From Devosia sp. (GTDB lineage: Bacteria; Pseudomonadota; Alphaproteobacteria; Rhizobiales; Devosiaceae), in assembly GCF_030689745.1 (NCBI RefSeq), contig NZ_JAUYGL010000019.1, positions 1 through 36,432 on the forward strand: DNA of 36,432 nt, read 5' to 3'. Of this stretch, positions 17,005 through 24,756 are shown one piece after another. Made by a program: the position numbers and the translations under genes. The notes beneath the pieces were generated by a model that was given only the letters and a program-made list of their open reading frames with translations, had not been told where the DNA came from and searched no databases. Positions within the stretch are counted from its first letter, which is position 1; the number at the start of each line of letters is the position of its first letter.

Positions 17005-17472
17005 CTAGAGACCGAGGGAGATGGTGTCGACGTAGCCCGTGCCGGTTGCCGTGGCGGACGTGGACGTGAGCGCAATCACCGCATCGTCGGCATACTGGCC
17101 GCCATGCTCGACCGCACTATCGACGTGGATCTGATAGCCAGCGTCGAGCAGCGTGTCGGCGAGGTTGGCATGGACGGTCAACGTCTGGCCGCCGCCAACG
17201 CTGGCGCCGGTGACGCCGTCGAGGTTGAGTGATCCGGCGGTGGACGCAGCGCGGGCCCAGCCGCGCAGGTCGCCATAGTATTTTGATTTTTGGCCAGAAA
17301 CCCAAAGGGTGGAATTGTAGCTCCCGTCCGGATTGGTCAGATACACCGCCAGATAGGCTGCAGGGCCGGAATACTGCACCAGGCTCGTTTCGATGGTGAC
17401 ATCCCGGGCCATGGCCACAGTTGGGGCAACGAGGGCTGTTGCCAGCATCAGCATGGTAGCGAGTTTCTTCAT
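17005..17472 (-). CDS. DUF2271 periplasmic protein, candidate flavinylation target
   Basis: 155 residues with a signal peptide (hydrophobic 5-20, cleavage after AMA at about 22). The mature chain resembles DUF2271 proteins, which co-occur with PepSY reductases and ApbE. Supporting segments are YLAVYLTNPDGSYNSTLWV, KYYGDLRGW and GYQIHVDSAVEHGGQYADD. Residues 85-91 read DGVTGAS, close to the ApbE acceptor pattern D-x-x-[ST]-G-A-[TS] known from NqrC and RnfG, which makes Ser91 a candidate FMN attachment site. This is inference. The ribosome site is aggag, 7 nt before the ATG. It heads the operon DUF2271, reductase, ApbE, Asp-rich protein, and is divergent from a two-component system. Confidence 0.85.
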   Translation of the reverse strand: MKKLATMLMLATALVAPTVAMARDVTIETSLVQYSGPAAYLAVYLTNPDGSYNSTLWVSGQKSKYYGDLRGWARAASTAGSLNLDGVTGASVGGGQTLTVHANLADTLLDAGYQIHVDSAVEHGGQYADDAVIALTSTSATATGTGYVDTISLGL

Positions 17473-17605
17473 GATCGGACTCCTGATCCATTTGTTCGAT
17501 GCCGCACTTGCATCATGCCAAGCTGACGGCAGCCTGAAGCAGGCAAGGTTTCTTGTTCAGCCTGGTGTAAGGTTAGGCCGCTATGCGGTGCCGGGGAGCC
17601 CAACC

Positions 17606-18262
17606 ATGCGAGTCCTGTTGATCGAAGATGACCATGTGCTGGGCGGCGCCATCCGCGATCATGTATTGTCCACCGGCCATGCGGTCGACTGGATGCAACG
17701 GCTCGACGATGCAAGGCTGGCCCTTGCCAGCGTTCCCTACGAGCTGGTGCTGCTCGACCTCAACCTGCCCGATGGCCGTGGTCTCGATTTGCTGAAGGAA
17801 CTCCGGTCGACCGGCAATGCGGTGCCGGTAATCATCACTACGGCGCAGGATCAGGTCGCCATCCGCATCGAGGGTCTCAATTCCGGCGCAGACGACTATC
17901 TGGTCAAGCCGTTCGACCTGGCCGAGATGGGGGCCCGCATCGCCGCGGTGGCCCGCCGCTATGGCGGCAACCCTGCGCCCGAGATCACCTCTGCCGGTGT
18001 GACCATCGACCTGGGGCGACGCGCCGTCAGCGTTGCCGGCGAAAAAGCCAATCTGACGGCGCGGGAATGGGCGGTGCTCGAGCGCCTGCTGGCGCGCCGC
18101 GGCGGCATCGTCACCAAGTCGGAGATCGAGGACTCACTCTATGCCTTTGGCGCGGAAGTGGAGAGCAATGCGGTGGAGGTCTATGTCAGCCGGCTGCGCA
18201 AGAAGCTGGGTCGAGACTTCGTTCAGACTATTCGCGGCCTCGGCTACCAGGTGAATGCATGA
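17606..18262 (+). CDS. OmpR-family response regulator
   Basis: 218-residue response regulator. The receiver domain has acidic residues Asp8/Asp9, phosphorylation site Asp51 (LVLLDLNLPDG), Thr79 and Lys101 (YLVKPF). The C-terminal winged helix (about 125-218) contains NLTAREWAVLERLLARRGG and ends ...FVQTIRGLGYQVNA, typical of the QseB/PmrA-like branch. The start chosen is the ATG at 17606 with ggggag upstream; an upstream GTG at 17588 is possible but less fitting. It overlaps the kinase gene by 4 nt. It is divergent from the DUF2271 operon, so that operon and the downstream VIT gene are its likely targets. Confidence 0.93.
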   Translation: MRVLLIEDDHVLGGAIRDHVLSTGHAVDWMQRLDDARLALASVPYELVLLDLNLPDGRGLDLLKELRSTGNAVPVIITTAQDQVAIRIEGLNSGADDYLVKPFDLAEMGARIAAVARRYGGNPAPEITSAGVTIDLGRRAVSVAGEKANLTAREWAVLERLLARRGGIVTKSEIEDSLYAFGAEVESNAVEVYVSRLRKKLGRDFVQTIRGLGYQVNA

Positions 18263-19650
18263 AGCGGCGCCCCTCGATTGCCCTCCGCTTGGCGCTCGGC
18301 CTCACCGCCGGCATGGCCTTGCTGTGGATCGGCGCCGCGGCCATTTCGGTCGGCGTCATGCAGCACGAACTCAACGAGGCTTATGACGACAGCTTGGAGC
18401 AGAGCGCTCAGCGCCTGCTGCCACTTGCCGTGCACGACCTGCGCGAACGGCGCGAAGGCGGGCGCCTGGTCGTCGGCACTGACATAGAGGAAGACAGCGA
18501 CGGCGACCGCGAAGAGCGGGGCGGTGACGAGGAGCGCGTCAGGCCCGTGCCGCACGATTCCAGCTTCACCTACATCGTATTCAATAGTCTGGGCGATATC
18601 GTGCTGCGCGATCAACACGCGGATGACCTCGTTGTGCCCGCTGACCTGCCGGATGGCTTCGCCGATATCGATGCTCAGCGCAGCTTCGGCCTGAGGGATC
18701 GCAGCGGCTTTTCCATCCGCGTTGTCGAAACCAGCGACCGGCGCCTCAATGGGCTGATGGACGCCATCTACGCTCTCGGATTTCCCCTGCTCGCCCTTCT
18801 GCCTCTGATGGCCGGCGGTGTCTGGCTGGCCATGCGCCTGGCGCTCCGACCGCTTGAGGCGCTGCGCCGCGATATTGCCAAGCGGGACAGCCGGAACCTG
18901 CAGCCACTCCTATCGGACGGCCATCCAGCCGAGCTCGCCCCGATTGCCGAGGCTATCGGCGCCCTGATGTCCCGCTTGAAGTCAGCTCTCGATGCTGAGC
19001 GTTCATTTGCGGCTCGAAGCGCCCACGAACTGCGAACCCCGATCGCCGGTGCCTTGGCGCAGACCCAGCAGTTGGCCGCGGAGCTTGGCAACGGTCCAAG
19101 CGCAGCGCGGCTTGCAGAAATCGAAAGGTCGCTGAAGCACCTGGCCACACTGTCGGAAAAACTGCTGCAGATGGCTCGCATCGAGGCCGGGTTTGCCCGT
19201 TCTGACCTTGAAACGAATCTGCGGCCGGTGCTGACCATGGTGGTTGACGACATCAATGCCACCACGATTTGGCACGACCGGGTACGGATCGATACCGCAA
19301 CCGCCAATCTCATAGCGCCCATGGATCCCGATGCCTTCGCCATCGCACTGCGCAATCTGATCGAAAATGCGCTCAAGCATGGAGCACCGACCCATCCGGT
19401 GCATATTCTGTACGACAACGGGACGGTGCGTGTTCGCAATGCCGGCAAGCTGGTCGAGGCTGCTGAACTGAGCCGTCTCGGGCAGCCCTTCATGCGCGGC
19501 GCCACCACGGCGGACGGCAGTGGCCTCGGCCTATCCATTGCGCGGTCGATCATCGAGCAGGCCGGCGGTGCCTTATCCCTTCATTCTCCCGCCCCCGGCG
19601 CGATTGATGGCTTTGAAGTCGTGTTGGTGCTTCCCAAAACACGACGCTAA
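18259..19650 (+). CDS. Sensor histidine kinase
   Basis: 463-residue membrane kinase, partner of the preceding regulator (ATGA overlap). Membrane helices lie at about 9-33 and 167-193 with a 130-residue periplasmic sensor between them. The sensor contains a highly acidic patch at 75-92 (IEEDSDGDREERGGDEE), attractive as a cation-sensing site by analogy with PhoQ and PmrB, though unproven. Cytoplasmic part: linker, HisKA with His256 (SAHELRTPIAG), N box NLIENALKH (Asn370), and G box ADGSGLGLSIAR. An upstream start at 18067 would only add an out-of-family leader, so 18259 is preferred. Confidence 0.92.
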   Translation: MKRRPSIALRLALGLTAGMALLWIGAAAISVGVMQHELNEAYDDSLEQSAQRLLPLAVHDLRERREGGRLVVGTDIEEDSDGDREERGGDEERVRPVPHDSSFTYIVFNSLGDIVLRDQHADDLVVPADLPDGFADIDAQRSFGLRDRSGFSIRVVETSDRRLNGLMDAIYALGFPLLALLPLMAGGVWLAMRLALRPLEALRRDIAKRDSRNLQPLLSDGHPAELAPIAEAIGALMSRLKSALDAERSFAARSAHELRTPIAGALAQTQQLAAELGNGPSAARLAEIERSLKHLATLSEKLLQMARIEAGFARSDLETNLRPVLTMVVDDINATTIWHDRVRIDTATANLIAPMDPDAFAIALRNLIENALKHGAPTHPVHILYDNGTVRVRNAGKLVEAAELSRLGQPFMRGATTADGSGLGLSIARSIIEQAGGALSLHSPAPGAIDGFEVVLVLPKTRR

Positions 19651-19705
19651 GTAGCAAACTGCCCATGGCGCATCCAAACGGGCACAGAACTCAAGGTAGA
19701 ACGAC

Positions 19706-20413
19706 ATGAGCCTTCCTTACCAATCTGCCCATGAGGAGATCCACTTCATCAACCGCGCCGGCTGGCTGCGGGCCGCCGTGCTGGGCGCCAACGATGGTAT
19801 CGTCTCGGTGTCCTCGCTAATCGTTGGCGTCGCCGCGGCAGATCCAAGCCCTGGCGCCGTGCTGATCGCCGGCGTGGCGGGGCTGGCCGCCGGTGCCATG
19901 TCCATGGCGGCAGGAGAATATGTCTCGGTCAGCTCGCAATCCGACATCGAACGCGCCGACATCTCGCGCGAAAGACAGGCTTTGATAGACACGCCGGTCG
20001 AGGAAGAGGCCGAACTCGCTTCGATCTACGAGTCGCGCGGGCTATCGCCGGCCACAGCGGCGCTGGTCGCCAGGGAAATGACCGAAAGAGACGCTCTGAG
20101 TGCCCATGTGCAAGACGAGCTTGGCCTATCGGAAGTCCATAGTGCCAATCCCCTGCAGGCGGCACTGGCCTCGGGCTTGACCTTTACCATAGCCGCCGCC
20201 TTGCCGCTGATCGCGGCCGTGCTGGCGCCTGCGGGCACGATTATTCCAGTAGTGGTGGTCACAACCCTGATCTGCCTGGCAGGGCTGGGCGCGCTGGGTG
20301 CTCAAGCGGGCGGCGCCCCAAAGCTGCGCCCCACCGCGCGCGTCCTGTTCTGGGGCGCGGCCGCTATGGCTGTCACCGCGCTCATTGGCCGTCTTTTCGG
20401 CGTGAGCGTTTAG
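19706..20413 (+). CDS. VIT1/CCC1-family Fe(II)/Mn(II) transporter
   Basis: 235-residue membrane protein of the VIT family, which moves Fe2+ or Mn2+ out of the cytoplasm. The family start INRAGWLRAAVLGANDGIVS (first helix with its conserved Asp/Gly), AGAMSMAAGEYVSVSSQSD (second helix with Met and Glu metal-site residues), an acidic cytoplasmic helical hairpin (ERADISRERQAL to VARE) and three C-terminal helices are all present. The ribosome site is aaggtag before the ATG. It lies 55 nt after the kinase gene in the same direction, so it may be part of that operon, linking the redox module to iron or manganese. Confidence 0.92.
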   Translation: MSLPYQSAHEEIHFINRAGWLRAAVLGANDGIVSVSSLIVGVAAADPSPGAVLIAGVAGLAAGAMSMAAGEYVSVSSQSDIERADISRERQALIDTPVEEEAELASIYESRGLSPATAALVAREMTERDALSAHVQDELGLSEVHSANPLQAALASGLTFTIAAALPLIAAVLAPAGTIIPVVVVTTLICLAGLGALGAQAGGAPKLRPTARVLFWGAAAMAVTALIGRLFGVSV

Positions 20414-20434
20414 CGCCGAGCTGTGCGCGAGTGA

Positions 20435-20680
20435 GGCAGTGTCATTGCCGTGTTCTTCAACAGTCACAACGATAGGCTCGACGTCCCGATGCTGGTGGTC
20501 GGCGCCGAGTTTTCGACAGCTTCCGCTTTGCCCATAATGGAACGATCATTTATCGCTCATGGTGTGACCAACATTGAAACCCTGGTCATTGAGGGCTCAG
20601 GACACTGGCTCGCGGAGGAACAGCCCGAAGCGACGGTGCAGGCCATCTCGACCTTTGCGACAAACGTGTTCCGAAAGTAG
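20435..20680 (+). pseudogene. C-terminal remnant of an alpha/beta-hydrolase
   Basis: About 81 codons are open after an in-frame TGA at 20432. The protein reads like the last quarter of an epoxide-hydrolase-type alpha/beta-hydrolase: strand VPMLVVGAE, then LVIEGSGHWLAEEQPEATV with the catalytic His in GSGHW. The nucleophile elbow and the remaining core are missing and the only early start is a GTG at 20450 without a ribosome site. It is best read as a decayed gene. The next gene begins 5 nt later. Confidence 0.75.
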
Positions 20681-20684
20681 GACG

Positions 20685-21053
20685 ATGAAGGTCAACGTGA
20701 GCTCTCAAACAACACCTGTGCGTGCCAGTTGCCACTGCGGTGGCATCGAACTCACATTGGTCCGCCCACCGACAGAGGTCGTCGAATGTCACTGCAGCTT
20801 GTGTCGACGGTACGGCGTGCTCTGGGCGTACTACGAGGTGAACGAGATCCAGGGGATGCCGGGTTCCGGTACCACGGACAGCTACGCTTGGGGCCCTAAG
20901 AATGTTGACTTCCATCGGTGCGTCACATGTGGCTGCTTGGTGCTTTGGGCACCAAGGGCAGCCGGAAGGACCATGCATGGGATCAACGCAAGGTTGCTTC
21001 CGCCAGAAGTCCTTAGAGCAGCAACAATACGTCAGAAGACGCCAAGTCCGTAG
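20685..21053 (+). CDS. GFA-family zinc protein (glutathione-dependent formaldehyde-activating enzyme-like)
   Basis: 122-residue protein with the GFA zinc-binding pattern: Cys16-x-Cys18 (CHCGG), Cys35-x-Cys37-x2-Cys40 (CHCSLC) and a late CVTCGC. Proteins of this fold are named after a formaldehyde-glutathione adduct enzyme, but most members have no proven reaction. The ATG at 20685 follows a short tagga ribosome site. It starts 5 nt after the hydrolase remnant, so it may have been part of a longer operon now eroded. A second GFA gene sits at 25212, with identical spacing of its first five cysteines. Confidence 0.85.
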   Translation: MKVNVSSQTTPVRASCHCGGIELTLVRPPTEVVECHCSLCRRYGVLWAYYEVNEIQGMPGSGTTDSYAWGPKNVDFHRCVTCGCLVLWAPRAAGRTMHGINARLLPPEVLRAATIRQKTPSP

Positions 21054-21392
21054 CAAGGCCGCCATCCGAACCGGCAGGATTGGGATCGAGCGCACAATAG
21101 CGGCGGATTCGGACGTGCAATTCACTGCTGTCGATTGTCATCAGCCTACGTCAGTGCAGGCCGTCAGCAGTGGCATGCCCATCACAACTCGCAGGGCTTT
21201 GTTCTTTATGAGATGGGGAACCCGATCGATCAGAACCAAGGGCTTCGAAAACGTAAATGCAGTTAGTGCGGCAGCAGTTCGAGTAGCCGACGAAGCGCAC
21301 AAGAATGGGCGCAATCATCTGAGCGAAGAACACAGCAAGTTCAAAAAGTTGAAACTGTAGGGGAGTGAAACGCGCAAACCCTGGGAAAAGGG
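21054..21392 (+). other. Region with no recognisable gene
   Basis: Between the GFA gene and tRNA-Asp. Base composition is less GC-rich than the surroundings. A plus-strand frame stays open to 21360 (its tail reads HLSEEHSKFKKLKL), but most of it overlaps the GFA gene in another frame and it has no ribosome site or known family. It lies on the 3' side of tRNA-Asp, a place where mobile elements often insert, but I see no integrase or repeated tRNA end. Confidence 0.4.
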
Positions 21393-21469
<77 letters not shown>

Positions 21470-21507
21470 AGCGGCGGATGAACTGGTCATCTGCGCAACG
21501 TGGGGTT

Positions 21508-21536
21508 CGTTTACCGACCCCCTCGGGTCAAGTCAA
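21508..21536 (-). promoter_or_regulatory. Candidate promoter of tRNA-Asp
   Basis: Minus-strand TTGACT (21536-21531) and TAAACG (21513-21508) are spaced 17 nt, giving a leader of about 30 nt before the tRNA. The -35 is a good match and the -10 is weak. Confidence 0.4.
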
Positions 21537-21734
21537 GCAAGCAAATCCAGATTGCTGCGACATTTTCGAGAATGCGTCGTACACTGTGGAAAAAGGACAC
21601 GCTATCAGCCCTTAACGACGGTTTTTTAATCTGAATTTTTAGAATGACACCCCCTTCGATCGCCGGCACCATACCGGGCCCATCGGTTGGCAGACTGTGC
21701 ACGGTGAATGCCATTTCTGCGAACGGGGGAAGAA

Positions 21735-21810
<76 letters not shown>

Positions 21811-21893
21811 GCTTCGGTCGCGTCGACCGTTGCAAGGTGGCCCTGATTACGGTCCCTGCCCGCTATCGTCAACCATGAAATGCGCTGGACATG

Positions 21894-21923
21894 AAAAGGC
21901 CCCGGCGCAAGGCGCTCGGGGCC
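21894..21923 (-). terminator. Intrinsic terminator of hupB
   Basis: On the minus strand a GC-rich hairpin (ggccccgagcgcc / cgccggggcc around ttg) is followed by TTTT, 30 nt past the HU stop codon. Confidence 0.85.
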
Positions 21924-21952
21924 GATCACAGCATCAGTCAAGATGACTGAAC

Positions 21953-22225
21953 TTAGTTGATCGCGTCCTTCAGGCCCTTGCCGGGCTTGAACTTGGCCTG
22001 GTTGGAAGCCGGGATCTGGATCTCGGCGCCAGTAGCAGGGTTACGGCCGGTCGAGGCCTTGCGCTGCGACACGGCAAAAGTGCCGAAGCCAACGAGACGG
22101 ACTTCGTCGCCAGCCTTGAGTGTGTCGGTGATTGCGGCAAACACTGCGTCAACCGCTTCACCGGCCTGTGCCTTAGTGATCGTCGCTTTGTCGGCGACAA
22201 CGCCAATCAGATCGTTCTTGTTCAT
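21953..22225 (-). CDS. hupB: DNA-binding protein HU
   Basis: 90-residue histone-like protein that dimerises and bends DNA. It begins MNKNDLIGVVADKATITKAQ. The beta-arm signature is present (VGFGTFAVSQRKASTGRNP, then ATGAEIQIPAS) with the Pro that inserts into DNA. It ends FKPGKGLKDAIN. The ribosome site is gaggaaacgc. In related genomes it follows lon directly and precedes tRNA-Val; here it still precedes the tRNAs but is separated from lon by about 4.5 kb of other genes. Confidence 0.97.
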   Translation of the reverse strand: MNKNDLIGVVADKATITKAQAGEAVDAVFAAITDTLKAGDEVRLVGFGTFAVSQRKASTGRNPATGAEIQIPASNQAKFKPGKGLKDAIN

Positions 22226-22264
22226 TGCGTTTCCTCAGAGTGAATTGCCCGCCCTCGCTGGCAA

Positions 22265-22292
22265 ATAGTAAAACACGGCAACCCTTGGTCGA
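22265..22292 (-). promoter_or_regulatory. Candidate hupB promoter
   Basis: Minus-strand TCGACC (22292-22287) and TACTAT (22270-22265) with 16-nt spacing, about 40 nt upstream of the start codon. The -10 is good and the -35 moderate. Apart from this the 22226-22433 gap shows nothing definite. Confidence 0.4.
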
Positions 22293-22433
22293 TTCTGAGT
22301 GAAACGCAAGGATTTCCGGGCTTTTGGCGAGGCCGGACGGTGCAGAACTGTTAATGGACCGGAAATACCCGTCCCACAAGTCCGCAATGTCAGTTTAGGC
22401 AGGTTTTCCGGGGGATTTCCGCCCAAATCAAGG

Positions 22434-23622
22434 TTATGCACTGACCTTTGGTGCCACAATCGGGCGCCGCCGGATTCCCAGCATCAGCGGCAGGGCCAGC
22501 AGATAAATCGCGGCTCCGACAATCCAGATTAGCCCCGGCCACTCGTTTCTGACGCCGAAATACACGAAGCTGAAGAACAGTGGCCCGCCCACCGCCGCCA
22601 GGCTCACCAGACTCGCGAGCACGCCTTGCAGCTGGCCCTGCTTGTCCGGCCCCACCTGTGTGGTCACCAGCGATTGCAGGGCCGGCATGCCGATACCGCC
22701 CAGGGCAAACAGTGGCGCCAGCGCGAACAATACCCAGCCCTGCGTCGCAAAACCCAGCACGATCAGCGCCGTCAGTTCGCAGCCCATGCCTATAATCAGC
22801 GCCCAGCGCTCCCCCAGCCTGGCCACGGCCGGGCCGGTGAGAAACGCCTGTGCGCCAGCATGGAATACCCCGAAAGCGCCGAGCGACAGGCCGATTGTCA
22901 GGCCAAGCTGTCCTCGCTGAACAGCGCCCACATAGTGCCGTACATGGTGCCGACGAAATTCATGATGACGAAAATCGCCATCAGGGGAATCAGCGCCGCG
23001 AAGGAGAATGCCCAGCGCAGTGGCTTGAACGGGTTGAGAGTACCGAGGTCGAACCGGGCGCCAGGCTGGCCCGGTCGCGATTCGGGAAGCACGAACAGCG
23101 CCAGCGCGAAATTGAGGCCATTGAGCAGCGCTGCCGCCACAAAGGGCGCCCGCACCCAGTAGTCGCCCAATAGCCCACCCAGCACCGGCCCGATGATGAA
23201 GCCAATGCCGAACATGGCGTGAAACAGCCCAAAGCGCCTGGCCCGCTCACCTTCGCTGGAAATATCGGTGATATAGGCCGTCGCCACGGCCATATTGGCA
23301 CTGGTCACCCCGGAAACGGCGCGCCCCAGTACCAGCATCCACAATTCGGGCGCCAGGGACATGACAAGATAGTCGATCGCCGCGCCGGCCAGCGAGATCA
23401 GCAGGACCGGACGCCGACCAAAACGGTCGCTGAGCACGCCCAGAATGGGTGAGAACAGGACTGGCAGGCCGAATACAGCGCCAGCATGATGCCCAGCAGG
23501 GTCGCCACTTCGCTGATATGGCCGACATCGCGCAGCAGGGCCGGCAAAATGGGAAAGATCAGGCCGATCCCCACCGCATCAAGCGTGACGGCGGTCAGAA
23601 TGACGACAAGGGCCCTGTTCAA
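22434..23622 (-). pseudogene. TetA-like MFS drug/proton antiporter broken by two frameshifts
   Basis: The three reading frames together give an almost full-length protein (about 396 codons) of the TCR/Tet MFS family. It starts at TTG 23622 (LNRALVVILTAVTLDAVGIG) with gaggagg upstream. Frame 1 reads to ALYSACQ. At about 23460 one base is missing, and the correct continuation (FLFSPILGVLSDRFGRRPVL) is in the next frame. That frame ends at ALFSEDS near 22910, where roughly ten bases and the frame are lost, and the last part continues GLTIGLSLGAFGVFHAGAQA to the stop at 22434. Motif A (LSDRFGRRP) and the family-typical GAQAFLTGPAVARLGERWA survive. Two independent lesions suggest a recent pseudogene; sequencing errors remain possible. 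It is divergent from the ArsR gene. Confidence 0.85.
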
Positions 23623-23660
23623 GTTTCGTTCCTCCTCAGTTCCGCCGTTCCGGGCACAAG

Positions 23661-23689
23661 GTTGTAACCACTTCACAGCGCCGTTACAA
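23661..23689 (-). promoter_or_regulatory. Promoter of the broken MFS gene, hexamers forming an inverted repeat
   Basis: Minus-strand TTGTAA (23689-23684) and TACAAC (23666-23661) are 17 nt apart, 39 nt upstream of the TTG start. The same bases form inverted arms TTGTAAC and GTTACAA separated by 14 nt, so a dimeric repressor could cover both hexamers. Confidence 0.5.
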
Positions 23690-23820
23690 GATTTGTTCCG
23701 TTTTTGTTCCCACGCATGCCGCTACCACAATGGCGACCGGTGCTGACAAATTTCGGCAGGAGCAATTGCGCCTGCACCTCTCGCGTCGTACCAGCGGAAA
23801 GGGCAGGCAGATACCTGCCC

Positions 23821-23850
23821 TTGACATGCAGTCATTTGACTGCATATTCT
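23821..23850 (+). promoter_or_regulatory. ArsR-cluster promoter with embedded operator
   Basis: TTGACA (23821-23826), an 18-nt spacer and TATTCT (23845-23850). The spacer is filled by a palindrome: ATGCAGTCA (23826-23834), tt, TGACTGCAT (23837-23845). RNA would start near 23857, 14 nt before the ArsR ATG. The layout is that of an autorepressed promoter. Confidence 0.75.
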
Positions 23851-23870
23851 GTTGCAGATTTGAGAGAACA

Positions 23871-24191
23871 ATGGACGCAGACAAGGTTTTCAAGGCTCTG
23901 GCCGATCCGACCCGCAGGAGGCTGCTCGACCTTCTGCACGAGAAAAATGGCCAGACGCTCAGCCAGCTTTGCGAAAATCTGGCGATGACTCGGCAATCGG
24001 CAACGCAGCACCTCGCCTTGCTGGAAGACGCCAATCTGGTGAGCACGGCAAAGCGCGGCAGGGAGAAGCTGCATTTCATCAACCCCGTGCCCCTGCACGA
24101 CATCTACGAGCGCTGGGTACGCAAATTCGAACTTGAGCGGCTTAAGGCGCTGCACGACCTGAAGACGGAACTCGAAGGAAACCAGGAATGA
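23871..24191 (+). CDS. ArsR-family transcriptional repressor
   Basis: 106-residue winged-helix regulator of the ArsR group that is usually paired with SRPBCC (AHSA1) proteins. It begins MDADKVFKALADPTRRRLLD; the recognition helix is around LAMTRQSATQHLALLEDANL, and the beta wing at STAKRGREKLHFIN. No metal-binding cysteine pair is visible (the single Cys is in SQLCENL), so it probably does not sense As or Cd in the classical way. The start at 23871 is preferred because it fits the family length and the promoter. It overlaps the next gene by 4 nt. Confidence 0.92.
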   Translation: MDADKVFKALADPTRRRLLDLLHEKNGQTLSQLCENLAMTRQSATQHLALLEDANLVSTAKRGREKLHFINPVPLHDIYERWVRKFELERLKALHDLKTELEGNQE

Positions 24192-24655
24192 CCGCCAAAG
24201 AAACCATCAGCTTTGTCTATGTTACCTATATCCAGTCGACCCCGGAGAAGGTGTTCGCAGCCATTACCCGACCAGACCTGGCAAGGCGCTACTGGGGCCA
24301 TGAGAATGTGTCGGACTGGAAGCCCGGGTCCCGCTGGGAACATATCCGCGCCAATGACGATCGCACCGTCGAACTGGTCGGCAAGGTGGTCGAGGTATCC
24401 CCACCCAAACGTCTTGTCATGACCTGGACGAATGCGTCGCAGGAAGCAGACCCCGACAGCTACAGCCGCGTGACATTCGACATCGAGGAATATGAGGACA
24501 TGGTACGGCTCACCGTCGCCCATGACGACTTGCTGGCCGGCGGCGGCATGGCCAAGGGCGTCACCAAGGGCTGGCCGCTAGTCCTGTCCAGTCTGAAGTC
24601 ATTCCTCGAGACGGGCCGTGCGCTCGACGTCTTCGCCAAACCCAAGGCCGCCTGA
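24188..24655 (+). CDS. SRPBCC (AHSA1-like) domain protein
   Basis: 155 residues forming a START/Bet v1-like cavity fold. It begins with a beta strand (FVYVTYIQSTPEKVFAAITR), then YWGHENVSDWKPGSRWEHI, typical of the AHSA1 family. Such proteins bind small hydrophobic ligands; for the ArsR-coupled type the ligand is unknown. The start codon overlaps the ArsR stop (ATGA), so the two are translated together. Confidence 0.9.
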   Translation: MTAKETISFVYVTYIQSTPEKVFAAITRPDLARRYWGHENVSDWKPGSRWEHIRANDDRTVELVGKVVEVSPPKRLVMTWTNASQEADPDSYSRVTFDIEEYEDMVRLTVAHDDLLAGGGMAKGVTKGWPLVLSSLKSFLETGRALDVFAKPKAA

Positions 24656-24756
24656 CGGCCGCCAGTAGCGCAATCAACTTTCTATCCGGCCGCAGTCAGT
24701 GCTCGCCCAGGGCATGGACAGGTGCGCGCCGGCCACAACGAGCCAAGGAGCAACCC

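Noticed and set aside
17546-17574. Direct repeat AGGTT ... AGGTT upstream of the response regulator as a binding site
   Set aside because: Only five matching bases at 24-nt spacing, too weak to separate from chance.
17393-17605. Longer N terminus for the response regulator
   Set aside because: The extra 71 residues precede a canonical receiver start (MRVLLIEDD) and overlap the divergent DUF2271 gene.
20902-21360. Possible 152-codon gene downstream of the GFA gene
   Set aside because: It overlaps the well-supported GFA gene in another frame, has no ribosome site, and is not recognised.
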